NCBI GenBank assembly: GCA_018058135.1
Contig: JAGPCK010000002.1
Coordinates: 59,158-123,157, forward strand
Source: Bacteroidia bacterium
GTDB taxonomy: Bacteria > Bacteroidota > Bacteroidia > UKL13-3
DNA length: 64,000 bases
Direction of reading: 5' to 3'
A model generated the notes under the pieces. The model had not been told where the DNA came from. It made no database searches and worked only from the letters and a program-made list of their open reading frames with translations. A program made the translations under genes and the position numbers. This document shows, one piece after another, positions 34,075 through 44,362 of this stretch (position 1 is the first letter of the stretch; each line of letters begins with the position of its first letter).

Positions 34075-35388
34075 TTAGTAACGGTATTGTTCAGCTTTGA
34101 ACGGACCTTCTACTTTCACACCGATGTATTCAGCCTGGTCAGCATCCAACTTGGTGAGTTTAGCACCAATGTGGTCAAGGTGCAAAGCCGCAACCTTTTC
34201 ATCCAGATGCTTAGGCAATACGTACACTTTGTTTTCGTAACTGCTGGTGTTGGTCCACAGTTCAATTTGTGCGAGAGTTTGGTTCGAGAACGAGTTACTC
34301 ATTACAAATGACGGGTGACCCATAGCACAACCTAAGTTAACCAAACGTCCTTCAGCCAAAACGATAATTTCGTTTCCGTCTAAGTTGTATACGTCAACCT
34401 GTGGTTTTATGGTGTATTTGGTTGAACCGTAAGTGCCGTTTAACCAAGCCATGTCTATTTCATTATCAAAGTGACCGATGTTACACACGATAGATTTATC
34501 GCGCATGGCTTTAAAGTGACGGTCAGTAATAATGCGAACGTTGCCTGTAGCTGTTACAAAAATGTTGGCACGTTTGCAGGCCTCTTCCATGGTAACTACT
34601 TCAAATCCGTCCATAGCAGCTTGTAAAGCACAAATAGGATCAATTTCAGTAACCAATACACGTGCACCTGCACCGCGCAATGATTCAGCTGAGCCTTTTC
34701 CTACGTCACCGTAACCGGCAACTACAGCTACTTTACCGGCCATCATAATATCGGTAGCTCTGCGGATAGCATCTACCAATGATTCTTTACAACCGTATTT
34801 GTTATCAAATTTAGATTTGGTAACAGAATCGTTTACGTTAATGGCAGGCATAACCAAAGTACCTTTTTTCATGCGCTCATACAAGCGGTGAACTCCGGTA
34901 GTGGTTTCTTCTGAAAGTCCTTTAATGTCTTTGGTTAACTCAGGGTAGCGGTCAAATACCATGTTGGTTAAATCACCACCATCATCCAAAATCATATTCA
35001 AAGGTTTGCCACCTTCAAAGGCGAACAACGTTTGCTCAATGCACCAGTCGAATTCCTCTTCGTTCTGACCCTTCCAGGCATAAACGGGAATACCGGCAGC
35101 AGCAATAGCCGCAGCAGCATGGTCCTGAGTTGAAAATATGTTACATGAACTCCAGGTTACTTCAGCACCTAAAGATTTAAGGGTTTCAATCAATACAGCA
35201 GTTTGAATGGTCATGTGCAAACAGCCGGCAATACGTGCACCCTTTAAAGGTTGATTAGGACCATACTCCTTGCGGATGGCCATTAACCCGGGCATTTCTG
35301 CTTCAGCCAGTTTAATTTCTTTACGTCCCCACTCAGCGAGTGAGATGTCTTTTACCTTGTAGGGTAATTGTGTTTTTGCTTCTGTCAT
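34075..35388 (-). CDS. ahcY: Adenosylhomocysteinase
   Basis: 437 residues, the expected length for this form. NAD-dependent hydrolysis of S-adenosylhomocysteine to adenosine and homocysteine completes the methyl cycle. Visible family signatures are [20 protein letters not shown] near the N-terminus, [16 protein letters not shown], the Rossmann motif [12 protein letters not shown] and the C-terminal [11 protein letters not shown] ending in YRY. The promoter at 35424-35453 is clear. No SAH riboswitch was recognised in the leader. Confidence 0.97.
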   Translation of the reverse strand: MTEAKTQLPYKVKDISLAEWGRKEIKLAEAEMPGLMAIRKEYGPNQPLKGARIAGCLHMTIQTAVLIETLKSLGAEVTWSSCNIFSTQDHAAAAIAAAGIPVYAWKGQNEEEFDWCIEQTLFAFEGGKPLNMILDDGGDLTNMVFDRYPELTKDIKGLSEETTTGVHRLYERMKKGTLVMPAINVNDSVTKSKFDNKYGCKESLVDAIRRATDIMMAGKVAVVAGYGDVGKGSAESLRGAGARVLVTEIDPICALQAAMDGFEVVTMEEACKRANIFVTATGNVRIITDRHFKAMRDKSIVCNIGHFDNEIDMAWLNGTYGSTKYTIKPQVDVYNLDGNEIIVLAEGRLVNLGCAMGHPSFVMSNSFSNQTLAQIELWTNTSSYENKVYVLPKHLDEKVAALHLDHIGAKLTKLDADQAEYIGVKVEGPFKAEQYRY

Positions 35389-35423
35389 ATTATTAAATAA
35401 TGATAATCAATTTTTAAGGGCTG

Positions 35424-35453
35424 CAAATTTAGCTTTTACCCCTCTAAAAACAA
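35424..35453 (-). promoter_or_regulatory. Promoter of ahcY
   Basis: On the minus strand TTG (35453-35451), 19 bp, then TAAATTTG (35431-35424). This is an exact Bacteroidota-type promoter, and the leader to the ATG at 35388 is about 30 bases. Confidence 0.75.
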
Positions 35454-35493
35454 AATGTTTAAGTAGATGAACAGCTAAGGGTCAAATCTGTTT

Positions 35494-35501
35494 TACCTTT
35501 G
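35494..35501 (+). promoter_or_regulatory. -7 box for the bacilliredoxin gene
   Basis: TACCTTTG, 53 bases before the ATG at 35555. No TTG was seen at the usual spacing. Confidence 0.45.
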
Positions 35502-35554
35502 CACGAAATTTGAATACTCTCCCAACAGATTAATTTTAAATAATACAAAAATTT

Positions 35555-35971
35555 ATGCCATATCCTGAAATGCTCGTTGCTCCCATGAGAGCAGAATTGA
35601 CCAACGTAGGCTTCACCGAGCTGAAGACCCCTGAAGACGTTGAAAAAGTACTGAATGAAAAAGACGGAACCGCCTTAGTGGTGTTCAATTCCGTATGCGG
35701 TTGTGCCGCAGGAACTGCACGCCCGGGTGTCATAAAGTCAGTTGCCGGAGATAAAAAACCCGCCAAGCTTTATACCGTATTTGCCGGACAAGATGTGGAG
35801 GCGGTAGCCAAAGCGCGTGAGTTTACTGCTCCCTTCCCTCCTTCATCACCTTCCATTGCCTTGTTTAAAAATGGTGAACTGGTGCACTTTATTGAGCGCC
35901 ACATGATTGAAGGCAGACCTGCTGATATGATTGCAGCCAGCCTGCAAAGCGCCTACGCTGAATATTGCTAA
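35555..35971 (+). CDS. BrxA/BrxB-family bacilliredoxin (YphP/YqiW-like)
   Basis: 138 residues, full length. The CGC active site is C48-G49-C50 in FNSVCGCAAGTARPG, the hallmark of bacilliredoxins. Further signatures are MRAELTNVGF, TVFAGQDVEA and the C-terminal HMIEGRPADMIAASL. It probably removes bacillithiol from oxidised proteins. It has its own promoter and terminator, so it is monocistronic. Confidence 0.93.
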   Translation: MPYPEMLVAPMRAELTNVGFTELKTPEDVEKVLNEKDGTALVVFNSVCGCAAGTARPGVIKSVAGDKKPAKLYTVFAGQDVEAVAKAREFTAPFPPSSPSIALFKNGELVHFIERHMIEGRPADMIAASLQSAYAEYC

Positions 35972-35986
35972 CAAGACTAATTCAAC

Positions 35987-36023
35987 AAAAAAAGCCATTC
36001 GAGTAACTCGAATGGCTTTTTTT
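35987..36023. terminator. Rho-independent terminator after the bacilliredoxin gene
   Basis: GCCATTCGAG and CTCGAATGGC form a perfect 10-bp stem with loop TAA, with an A-tract before and a T-tract after. It terminates the upstream gene. Confidence 0.92.
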
Positions 36024-36083
36024 GTTTTGAAAATACCGAGGTCAGATGTATAACGATTTACAAGATAGCGTTAACTATTCGGC

Positions 36084-36091
36084 TATCTTTG
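36084..36091 (+). promoter_or_regulatory. -7 box for the DbpA-like helicase gene
   Basis: TATCTTTG, 22 bases before the ATG at 36114, a full match to TAnnTTTG. No TTG was found at the expected place. Confidence 0.45.
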
Positions 36092-36113
36092 CCCGTTCAA
36101 CATATTACATACC

Positions 36114-37427
36114 ATGGATCAACAGGGCATTCTCTCCGCTTTTAATATCACCGCGCTAAATGACATGCAGAATGCAGCGCTGGAAACCATTCCAAAGCCC
36201 AACGATGTTATCTTGATTTCGCCTACCGGTTCGGGGAAAACACTGGCATTTTTACTACCCGTGGTCTCCCTGTTAAAGCCGGATGCACAGGGCATACAGG
36301 CATTGATTCTGGTGCCATCCAGGGAGCTGGCCATCCAGATAGAGAGCGTGTTTAAGCAAATGGGAACTGCCTTTAAAATCAACGCGTGTTATGGAGGTCA
36401 TTCCGTTCGTATTGAGGAAAATAATTTGCAACAAGCCCCTACCGTTCTGGTAGGTACCCCGGGCAGGGTTGCACACCACATCAGCACAAAATTGCTCAGG
36501 CTCGAAACCGCAAATACCCTTATTTTAGATGAGTTTGATAAATCGCTCGAAGCCGGGTTTCAGGATGATATGGAATTTATTATCAAACAATGCACGAACC
36601 TACAAAAGCGCATTTTAACCTCAGCCACCGATTTGGAAAAGGTGCCGAAATTTGTGGGACTGAAGAACAGCGTTTCCTTAAACTATGCCACACAACATAA
36701 AGAGTTGTCGTCATCCCTGAAGTTAAAATCAGTGCAGGTCGAGGGAGACGATAAACTGGAGGCCCTGATGTTGCTGCTTGGAAAAACAAGCCCCGGGCAG
36801 GTTATTGTATTTTGCAATCATCGGGAGGCTGTCAACAGGATATCGGAGCAACTCACCATCCATAAAGTGGCACATGCTTTTTATCACGGGGGTCTGGAGC
36901 AGATTGACCGCGAGAAAACATTGATTAAATTCCGCAACGGGAGCGCAAGCATTCTGGTAACAACAGATTTGGCTGCACGCGGACTGGACATTCCGGAAGT
37001 GGCTGCAGTAATTCACTACCAACTGCCGGTTACCGAAGAGGTGATGATTCACCGCAACGGGCGCACAGCGAGAATGAACGCAACAGGAACAGCGTATTTT
37101 TTACTGGATGTTGAAGACCGCTTGCCAGCATTTATCAAAACACCGCCAGTCCTTGACCCGCTGCCTAAAAAACTGGTATTGCCTAAACCTGTCGAATGGC
37201 AAACAATTTACATTAGCGCAGGCAAAAAGGATAAAATCAACAAAATGGATGTGGTAGGCATGCTGCTCCAAAAAGGCAATTTGCATAAGGAAGAGCTGGG
37301 AAGAATTGATATTCTGGACCACTCGGCTTATGCGGCCGTGCGTTCAAACAAAATAGCCCAAACACTGCAGCTCATCAAAAACGAAAAAATCAAGAACAAG
37401 AAGGTGAAAATTGAAATAGCTTCTTAA
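36114..37427 (+). CDS. dbpA: DbpA-type DEAD-box RNA helicase
   Basis: 437 residues. Walker A is SPTGSGKT (36-43), motif Ia PSRELA, motif Ib TPGR, motif II DEFD instead of DEAD, motif III SAT, motif V TTDLAARGLDIP and motif VI HRNGRTAR. The C-terminal 75 residues (IYISAGKKDKINKMDVVGMLL, GRIDILDHSAYAAVRS, KIKNKKVKIEI) match the DbpA RNA-binding domain, which in E. coli recognises hairpin 92 of 23S rRNA. A role in 50S assembly is inferred. The gene is convergent with tex, stops four bases apart. Confidence 0.85.
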   Translation: MDQQGILSAFNITALNDMQNAALETIPKPNDVILISPTGSGKTLAFLLPVVSLLKPDAQGIQALILVPSRELAIQIESVFKQMGTAFKINACYGGHSVRIEENNLQQAPTVLVGTPGRVAHHISTKLLRLETANTLILDEFDKSLEAGFQDDMEFIIKQCTNLQKRILTSATDLEKVPKFVGLKNSVSLNYATQHKELSSSLKLKSVQVEGDDKLEALMLLLGKTSPGQVIVFCNHREAVNRISEQLTIHKVAHAFYHGGLEQIDREKTLIKFRNGSASILVTTDLAARGLDIPEVAAVIHYQLPVTEEVMIHRNGRTARMNATGTAYFLLDVEDRLPAFIKTPPVLDPLPKKLVLPKPVEWQTIYISAGKKDKINKMDVVGMLLQKGNLHKEELGRIDILDHSAYAAVRSNKIAQTLQLIKNEKIKNKKVKIEIAS

Positions 37428-37431
37428 GTTC

Positions 37432-39627
37432 CTACGATTTCCCAAAATGTTTCAGTAATGCATGGATGTCAGGTTCGGCTTTATCTTTTTTCGCTTCTGA
37501 AACATTGCCCTGCTTAAGTTCTTTCATGCTAAGGGCGATTCGCTTTCTCTGCAAATCAACTTCCACCACTTTTACCTGAACATGCTGTTGCAACTTTACC
37601 ACATCATTCGGGTCTTTCACAAACCTGTCGGCCAATTGTGAAATGTGAACCATACCATCCTGCTTCACCCCAATGTCAACGAAACAACCAAAGTTGGTGA
37701 TGTTGGTAACAATGCCTGGCAATACCATACCTACATACAAATCCTCTGGCTTTCTAACATCTGCAAATGAAAAAGCCTTCAGTTGCTCACGTGGGTCGCG
37801 CCCGGGCTTGGCAAGCTCTTTCAGGATATCCTGGATGGTAGGTAGTCCGACTTTATCACTGATGTATTGTTGAGGATTTATCTGCTTCCGGATCTTTTCA
37901 TCTTTAATCAAGTCTACCACATTGCACTGCTGATCTTTTGCCATCTGCTCCACAATATGGTAACTCTCCGGATGCACAGCGCTGTTATCAAGTACATGCT
38001 TTGCTTGGGGAATACGCAAAAATCCGGCACATTGTTCAAATGCTTTCTCTCCCAAACGCGGTACTTTTTTCAGCTGGCTTCTTCCGGTGAAAGGTCCGTT
38101 TTCATTCCGGTATTCTATAATATTCTTCGCCAGTTGGGGTCCCAAACCTGAGACATACGTCAACAGGCTTTTACTAGCCGTATTCAGGTTTACGCCCACA
38201 TTGTTCACGCAACTCTGCACAACAGTATCCAGACTTTGCTTTAATTTCAGCTGATCCACGTCATGCTGGTATTGTCCTACACCAATTGATTTCGGGTCAA
38301 TCTTCACCAGCTCAGCCAGTGGGTCAGCAAGCCTTCGTCCGATAGAAACCGCCCCACGCACAGTTACATCTTTATCAGGAAACTCTTCCCGCGCAATCTC
38401 CGAAGCTGAATACACAGATGCACCATTCTCATTCACCATATAGATCTCTACCGGATGATCGAAAACCATATCGCGCACAATGGATTCCGTTTCGCGTCCG
38501 GCTGTTCCGTTGCCGATGGAGATGGCTTCAATCTTAAACTTATAGATCAAGCTGCTAATCGTATTAACCGATGCTGCAACCGCCCGCTGCGGTTCATGAG
38601 GATAAATAATTTCATCTGCCAGCAACTTCCCCTCCTCATTTAAGCACACCACTTTGCAACCTGAACGAAAGCCCGGGTCAATAGCCAGGATACGCTTACT
38701 GCCGAGCGGAGCTGATAAAAGCAATTGCCTGAGGTTTTCAGCGAAGACAAGAATAGCCTGTTCATCCGCTTTTGCTTTGGCCATGGCACGAAACTCCGTT
38801 TCCATAGATGGGCCCAGCAGTCGCTCATAGGCATCTTCAATCGCCAATCTGATATGCCTGCTTGACTCATGGTTATTTTTCACAAAAGCCTTGTATAATT
38901 TTTCAAGTGCCGGTTCTTTTTCAGGCTCAATGCTGAGCTTAAGAAAACCTTCATCTTCTCCGCGAAATACTGCCAGCAGGCGGTGAGAAGGCGATTTGGA
39001 AAGAGGTTCATTAAAGGCAAAGTAGTCTTTGAATTTGATGCCTTCTTCATCTTTTCCTTTTCTAACTTTTGTTTGAATAAGCGCATTTTTTTCAAATTCT
39101 CTTCTGATTATGCTCCGGGCGGTTTCATGCTCGTTGATCAACTCAGCAATAATGTCTCGCGCGCCTTCAAGTGCATCTTCCACTGAGTTCACTTTATCAT
39201 TCAGAAAAGCCTGCGCTTGTTTAATGACATCACCCGGTATTTCCAGCATTAACCAGTCGGCCAGCGGTTGCAAGCCTTGCTCTTTAGCGACAGTGGCCCT
39301 TGTTTTACGTTTTGGTTTATAGGGCAGATATAGGTCTTCGAGAAGGTTCCATTCTTTGCAACTTTTGATCTTCTGCTCAAGCTCTCCGGTTAGTTTTCCC
39401 TGCTCACGGATCACGTCAAGCACATATACCTTCCGCTCTTCCAATTCACGGACTTTTATCGATGTAAGACGGATATTTTCAATCGCCACTTCATCTAAGC
39501 CTTGGGTGGCCTCCTTACGGTAGCGGGAAATAAAAGGAACTGTGGCTCCACCGTCAATCAATTTCATTGTTGCAGCAACCTGCTGCAGCGTAAGCCCCAG
39601 TGCCGAGGCAACCAACTCTTCAATCAT
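37432..39627 (-). CDS. tex: Tex-family RNA-binding transcription accessory protein
   Basis: 731 residues. The order is Tex N-terminal helical domain (about 1-190), YqgF-like RNase H fold (about 310-440: ILAIDPGFRSGCKVV), helix-hairpin-helix repeats (about 480-560: NTASKSLLTYVSGLGPQLA) and a C-terminal S1 domain (about 630-700: GMVLPGIVTNITNFGCFVDIG). The length is slightly shorter than E. coli YhgF. It is thought to affect transcription and RNA metabolism. The gene is alone between the helicase and the GIY-YIG/tRNA array. Confidence 0.95.
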   Translation of the reverse strand: MIEELVASALGLTLQQVAATMKLIDGGATVPFISRYRKEATQGLDEVAIENIRLTSIKVRELEERKVYVLDVIREQGKLTGELEQKIKSCKEWNLLEDLYLPYKPKRKTRATVAKEQGLQPLADWLMLEIPGDVIKQAQAFLNDKVNSVEDALEGARDIIAELINEHETARSIIRREFEKNALIQTKVRKGKDEEGIKFKDYFAFNEPLSKSPSHRLLAVFRGEDEGFLKLSIEPEKEPALEKLYKAFVKNNHESSRHIRLAIEDAYERLLGPSMETEFRAMAKAKADEQAILVFAENLRQLLLSAPLGSKRILAIDPGFRSGCKVVCLNEEGKLLADEIIYPHEPQRAVAASVNTISSLIYKFKIEAISIGNGTAGRETESIVRDMVFDHPVEIYMVNENGASVYSASEIAREEFPDKDVTVRGAVSIGRRLADPLAELVKIDPKSIGVGQYQHDVDQLKLKQSLDTVVQSCVNNVGVNLNTASKSLLTYVSGLGPQLAKNIIEYRNENGPFTGRSQLKKVPRLGEKAFEQCAGFLRIPQAKHVLDNSAVHPESYHIVEQMAKDQQCNVVDLIKDEKIRKQINPQQYISDKVGLPTIQDILKELAKPGRDPREQLKAFSFADVRKPEDLYVGMVLPGIVTNITNFGCFVDIGVKQDGMVHISQLADRFVKDPNDVVKLQQHVQVKVVEVDLQRKRIALSMKELKQGNVSEAKKDKAEPDIHALLKHFGKS

Positions 39628-39704
39628 GCGTTATTTTTAAACCTGTTTCAGGTGGTCAAATATACTTATTCATGCGAGGCATAGAAACCGTGTAGACCAT
39701 GAAT

Positions 39705-39731
39705 AAAAAAGCCCCGCTAAATTGCGAGGCT

Positions 39732-39732
<1 letters not shown>
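39705..39732 (-). terminator. Terminator downstream of the tRNA-Val/GIY-YIG array
   Basis: On the minus strand AAGCCTCGC pairs with GCGGGGCTT (one wobble) around AATTTA, followed by six T. It starts right after the CCA of the last tRNA-derived segment. It may be the original terminator of the tRNA-Val gene, displaced by insertion of the two units. Confidence 0.8.
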
Positions 39733-40082
<350 letters not shown>

Positions 40083-40086
40083 TAAT

Positions 40087-40437
<351 letters not shown>

Positions 40438-40441
40438 TAAT

Positions 40442-40519
40442 TGGTGGAAGTTGAGGGATTCGAACCCCCGACCCTCTGCTTGTAAGGCAGATGCTCTGAA
40501 CCAACTGAGCTAAACTTCC
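40442..40519 (-). tRNA. tRNA-Val (anticodon TAC)
   Basis: Acceptor GGAAGTT pairs with AACTTCC, the D-arm is GCTC...GAGC, the anticodon stem is TCTGC/GCAGA with the seven-base loop CTTACAA (anticodon TAC), and the T-arm is GGGGG/CCCTC with TTCGAAT. CCA follows the discriminator A and is encoded. All arms fold, and a strong promoter lies directly upstream. Confidence 0.95.
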
Positions 40520-40533
40520 TTTTAAAAGGAGTG

Positions 40534-40563
40534 CAAAGATAAAATCCGCGGGGTAAAACACAA
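40534..40563 (-). promoter_or_regulatory. Promoter of tRNA-Val
   Basis: On the minus strand TTG (40563-40561), 19 bp, then TATCTTTG (40541-40534), 14 bases before the tRNA 5' end. This is an exact consensus match. Confidence 0.8.
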
Positions 40564-40648
40564 ACATTGTCTGAAAAATCTTTCACTAATACTTACAAAT
40601 GTTGATTTTTCAGGCGGTTACATTTTCACAACATCATAAAATTTAACT

Positions 40649-40656
40649 TACTTTTG
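40649..40656 (+). promoter_or_regulatory. -7 box for the AsmA-like gene
   Basis: TACTTTTG fits TAnnTTTG. A start site a few bases downstream would exclude the upstream TTG start at 40654 and support the ATG at 40672. Confidence 0.45.
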
Positions 40657-40671
40657 GCTCGTTGTATGGTT

Positions 40672-43188
40672 ATGAAACGGCTAAAACGCATCTTACTCGT
40701 CCTTTTTATCGTTCTGCTCTCTGTAATTCCTGTATTGTACGGAACGGTCTATTTCTTCGGCAAAAACATCGAAAAATATGTTGTGGCTGAACTGAACAAA
40801 AGCCTGGCCGTAGAAATAAAAGTAGGTGAAATTGATTTCAGCGTAATCCGTCAGTTTCCTAAAGCCAGCCTGCTCTTTACTGATGTAATCATTTATGAAA
40901 ATTTCCCTGGTAGAAAAAAAGAACTGTTGCACTGTGACGAGATATTTCTGGTTTTTAACATCCGCGACATACTGGAGAAAAAATACATTATCAACGAAAT
41001 TGTATTGAACAAAGGAACCGCCAATCTCTATGTCGATAGCAAAGGGCGGGATAACTATACCATTGTAAAAGAAGATAACGAAAGCACCGATTCAGATACG
41101 CTGCAGATTAACCTGCAATCCATTCAGCTCAACCAAATGAACATTAGCTATGATGATCGTGAACTTAACTTCTTCATGAATGGAGATATGGAGAGCACTG
41201 TGCTTTCAGGCAATTTTAAAGACGCTGTTTATGATTTGGAATGGAAAGGAAAAGCATTTATTGAGCAACTCACTTACAGCAAGGTAAACTATATCAAACA
41301 ACGCAACATTACAATGGATGCTGCCTTGAACGTAGATGCCGAAAACGAAAAATATACATTCAGCAGAGCACTTCTTAATATATCAGGTATTGACTTCGAC
41401 ATAAAAGGTGATTTTGATAACAACAAAGACAACACTAAAATTAACCTGAGCATCAATGGCTCTCAAATGGACATCCGTTCTTTTCTGTCACTGCTACCTG
41501 AATCAACCCATGAATTCACCAAAGACTTCAAAAGCACAGGCAACTTTTATTTTTCTTCTACTATCAAGGGAGAAATTTCTGAAAAACACAACCCTCATAT
41601 TGAAGTAAACTTTGGAGTAGAAAATGGTTCCGTTTACAAATCAGGTTTAAACGAAGGTTTTGAGCAATTAAATTGCAAAGGACATTTCACCAACGGAAAT
41701 AAACAGAATGCGGCAAGTTCTGTACTTACTATAAAGCCATTTAAAGCAAGCCTTGGCGGCCATACTACAGAGGCAACTTTTGAGTTAAGTGACCTGAACG
41801 ATCCGTTTATAAAACTAAGCTTACACGGCAACATTGATTTGTCTAAACTTGGTGATTTGTTGGATATGGAATCCATAGAGTCAATAAAAGGATTTGCTTT
41901 TGCTGATGCTGCGTTCAGAGGCAAAATGAAAACACTGCAAAATAAGGAATCCATTCTTCAGGCAGAATCAGAAGGAAGTGTGAAGCTTTCCAATATTGAA
42001 CTCAAACTTAATAGCGCACCTGATGTGTATGAAATTAATCAGGGGTTGTTCAAATTACAGGGTAATAACTTTATAGCCGAAAATTTTTCTGGAACTGCCG
42101 GAGAAACTAAAATTCAATTGAATGGTACACTGCAAAATTTCCTGCCCTACCTGCTGCTGAGTGACCAACACCTGCATATCATTGCCAACATTCAATCGCC
42201 TAATCTTGATTTAGAAAAAGTGTTTTTTACTGACCGAAATGAAGAACGTATTGATTCCAGCGGATATATTTTTTCTCCTTCAATAAGCATGAATTTACAG
42301 TTGAATGTTGACCAACTGAAACTTTATGAATTCAAGGCCACAGGAGTGTCTGGGAACTTCAACCTGAACAACAGAGTACTTAAAGCCGAAAATGTAAATC
42401 TCAAAACCATGGAGGGCGATATTGTGCTTAATGGCGAGATGAACAACAGCGTAAAAGACAAAATACTGATGGTTTGCGAAGCAGATTTACGCCAGATTAA
42501 CATTACAGAATTGTTTTATCAATGCAACAATTTCGGACAAAATGAGCTTACCGATAAACACATGAAAGGTAAACTCAATACCAAAATTCAGTTTGCCTCG
42601 ATTTGGAACACCGACTTTGTGTGTGACATGAACAAAATTGCCGCATCTGCTGATGTATCAATTACAAACGGAGAATTGCTCAACTATGAACCTCTTCAGG
42701 CGCTCTCCAAATATGCCGATGTAAATGATTTGCGCAATCTGAAGTTTGACAAAATGCAAAATACCATTCAGATAAAAGACAAGACCATTCTTATACCGCA
42801 GATGGATATAAAAAACAATGCACTTAATTTATCCATGTCGGGAAGCCACACGTTCAACAACTATGTTGACTACCGCGTTCGTGTGAAACTCTCTGATGTA
42901 ATGCGTAAAAAACGTAACAAGCCCGTCAATACAGAATTTGAGGAAGAAGATACTGAATCGGGAGGGCTGTATATCTACCTGCACGTGTTGGGGCCGTTGG
43001 GTAACCTTAAAATATCATACGATAAATTAAGTGTTAAAAAGAAAATAAAAGAGAGTGTAAAAACTGAACAAAAAAATATCAAAGACGTTTTCAGGAAAGA
43101 GTTTCAAACTGAAGAAGACCGACAACTCAAAGAGGAAGAAAAGAAACAAGAAGAAGAAGTGAACTGGGAGGAAGACCTGCCTCAGTAG
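40672..43188 (+). CDS. AsmA-family outer-membrane-biogenesis protein
   Basis: 838 residues from the ATG at 40672 (MKRLKRILLV); ATG 40666 is also possible. One N-terminal TM helix (about 8-30) is followed by a long periplasmic beta-rich part. The N-terminal AsmA domain (about 40-160) contains AVEIKVGEIDFSVIRQFPKASL. The C-terminal AsmA_2-like region (about 600-770) contains MKGKLNTKIQFAS and ISYDKLSVKKKI. The end is an acidic and lysine-rich tail (KEEEKKQEEEVNWEED). Such proteins are thought to be bridge-like lipid transfer proteins between the membranes. The gene is convergent with hemW and touches it. Confidence 0.85.
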   Translation: MKRLKRILLVLFIVLLSVIPVLYGTVYFFGKNIEKYVVAELNKSLAVEIKVGEIDFSVIRQFPKASLLFTDVIIYENFPGRKKELLHCDEIFLVFNIRDILEKKYIINEIVLNKGTANLYVDSKGRDNYTIVKEDNESTDSDTLQINLQSIQLNQMNISYDDRELNFFMNGDMESTVLSGNFKDAVYDLEWKGKAFIEQLTYSKVNYIKQRNITMDAALNVDAENEKYTFSRALLNISGIDFDIKGDFDNNKDNTKINLSINGSQMDIRSFLSLLPESTHEFTKDFKSTGNFYFSSTIKGEISEKHNPHIEVNFGVENGSVYKSGLNEGFEQLNCKGHFTNGNKQNAASSVLTIKPFKASLGGHTTEATFELSDLNDPFIKLSLHGNIDLSKLGDLLDMESIESIKGFAFADAAFRGKMKTLQNKESILQAESEGSVKLSNIELKLNSAPDVYEINQGLFKLQGNNFIAENFSGTAGETKIQLNGTLQNFLPYLLLSDQHLHIIANIQSPNLDLEKVFFTDRNEERIDSSGYIFSPSISMNLQLNVDQLKLYEFKATGVSGNFNLNNRVLKAENVNLKTMEGDIVLNGEMNNSVKDKILMVCEADLRQINITELFYQCNNFGQNELTDKHMKGKLNTKIQFASIWNTDFVCDMNKIAASADVSITNGELLNYEPLQALSKYADVNDLRNLKFDKMQNTIQIKDKTILIPQMDIKNNALNLSMSGSHTFNNYVDYRVRVKLSDVMRKKRNKPVNTEFEEEDTESGGLYIYLHVLGPLGNLKISYDKLSVKKKIKESVKTEQKNIKDVFRKEFQTEEDRQLKEEEKKQEEEVNWEEDLPQ

Positions 43189-44322
43189 TTAATCGAGAAA
43201 AAACAAATCAGAGGCAATGGCATCTGCATAAAGCTTTCCTGTTTCTGAGAGCACATAAGAGTTGTCCTCTTTAAACACTTTTCCTTCGTCAATATATTTC
43301 TGAATATTTTTCAGAAAATACTCCACTAAATCTTTACTGAATTTTTCTGTAAGCTTAGTAACATCAACACCCCACATGGTGCGTAAACCGGTAAGAATAT
43401 ATTCATTAAACCGGTCCTTATCCGAAAGTTGTTCGGTGGTGTACACTACTTCACCCTGCTCTATTCCGTCAATATATTTTTGCAAGGATGCCACGTTCCA
43501 CCTGCGGCTGTTTAAGTCAAATGAATGTGCAGATGGGCCAAGCCCTAAATATTTTACGCCTTTCCAATATGAAGAATTATGCAGGGCAATGTGTTGTTCA
43601 TCTTTAGCAAAGTTTGAAATCTCATAATGCAGAAAACCAGCCTGTTTCATTTGCAGCATCAATTCGTCAAAGTGTGAAGCTGAAAGTGCATCATCTGTAG
43701 TGGTGTAACGCCCCTGTTTAATCAATTTGTACAAGGGAGTATTCTGTTCTACCGTTAACGAGTATGCAGATAAATGAGGCAGTGATAAGTCATAAAAACG
43801 TCCGAGGTTTTCCTGCCAACGCGACAAACTCATTCCCGGCACACCATATATAAGGTCAATGGTAATATTATTCAAACCTGCATCCTGTGCGGTTTGAATT
43901 GATTGCATGGCTTCTGCAGAAGAGTGTGCGCGATTCATCCATTTCAGGTCTTCATCAAAAAATGATTGCACTCCGATACTTAACCGATTAATTGCAGTAG
44001 CAGAGATTTCTTTTACCTTTTGCTGAGTTAAATCATCAGGATTAGCCTCCAAAGTTATTTCGGCATCTTCGGCCACATTTGCGCTTTGGTAAATTGCTTC
44101 CAAAATCCTGCTGATTTCATCCGACTTAAGCAAAGAGGGAGTGCCACCTCCAAAATAAACGGACTGTATGATTTCAGTGCCAAGGTAGCCTTGCTCTTTT
44201 TTCCACTCTTTTAACAGCGACTCAATAAAATCGCCTTTCAGACGTTGTGAAGTAGAAAAATAAAAATCACAGTAATAACAAGCCTGTTTGCAAAAAGGGA
44301 TATGAATATAAATGCCCGCCAA
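43189..44322 (-). CDS. hemW: Radical SAM protein HemW
   Basis: 377 residues. The radical SAM cluster motif is C11-x3-C15-x2-C18 in IPFCKQACYYCDF, followed by YFGGGTPSLL and ITLEANPDDL. The HemW C-terminal domain is present (WGVDVTKL). HemW is a haem-binding protein related to oxygen-independent coproporphyrinogen oxidase, often misnamed HemN. The gene overlaps the longest frame of the divergent Omp85-like gene by 11 bases, which argues for a later start of that gene. Confidence 0.92.
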   Translation of the reverse strand: MAGIYIHIPFCKQACYYCDFYFSTSQRLKGDFIESLLKEWKKEQGYLGTEIIQSVYFGGGTPSLLKSDEISRILEAIYQSANVAEDAEITLEANPDDLTQQKVKEISATAINRLSIGVQSFFDEDLKWMNRAHSSAEAMQSIQTAQDAGLNNITIDLIYGVPGMSLSRWQENLGRFYDLSLPHLSAYSLTVEQNTPLYKLIKQGRYTTTDDALSASHFDELMLQMKQAGFLHYEISNFAKDEQHIALHNSSYWKGVKYLGLGPSAHSFDLNSRRWNVASLQKYIDGIEQGEVVYTTEQLSDKDRFNEYILTGLRTMWGVDVTKLTEKFSKDLVEYFLKNIQKYIDEGKVFKEDNSYVLSETGKLYADAIASDLFFLD

Positions 44323-44362
44323 TGGAGAAGTTTTGTTTTATTTGCTGAGGTATTTCAACACC

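Noticed and set aside
35389..35470. SAH riboswitch upstream of ahcY
   Set aside because: The leader is about 30 bases, too short for an aptamer, and holds only an ordinary promoter.
44312..44362. Upstream start for the Omp85-like protein
   Set aside because: It would overlap the divergent hemW start and place 17 residues in front of a normal signal peptide; the GTG at 44363 is preferred.
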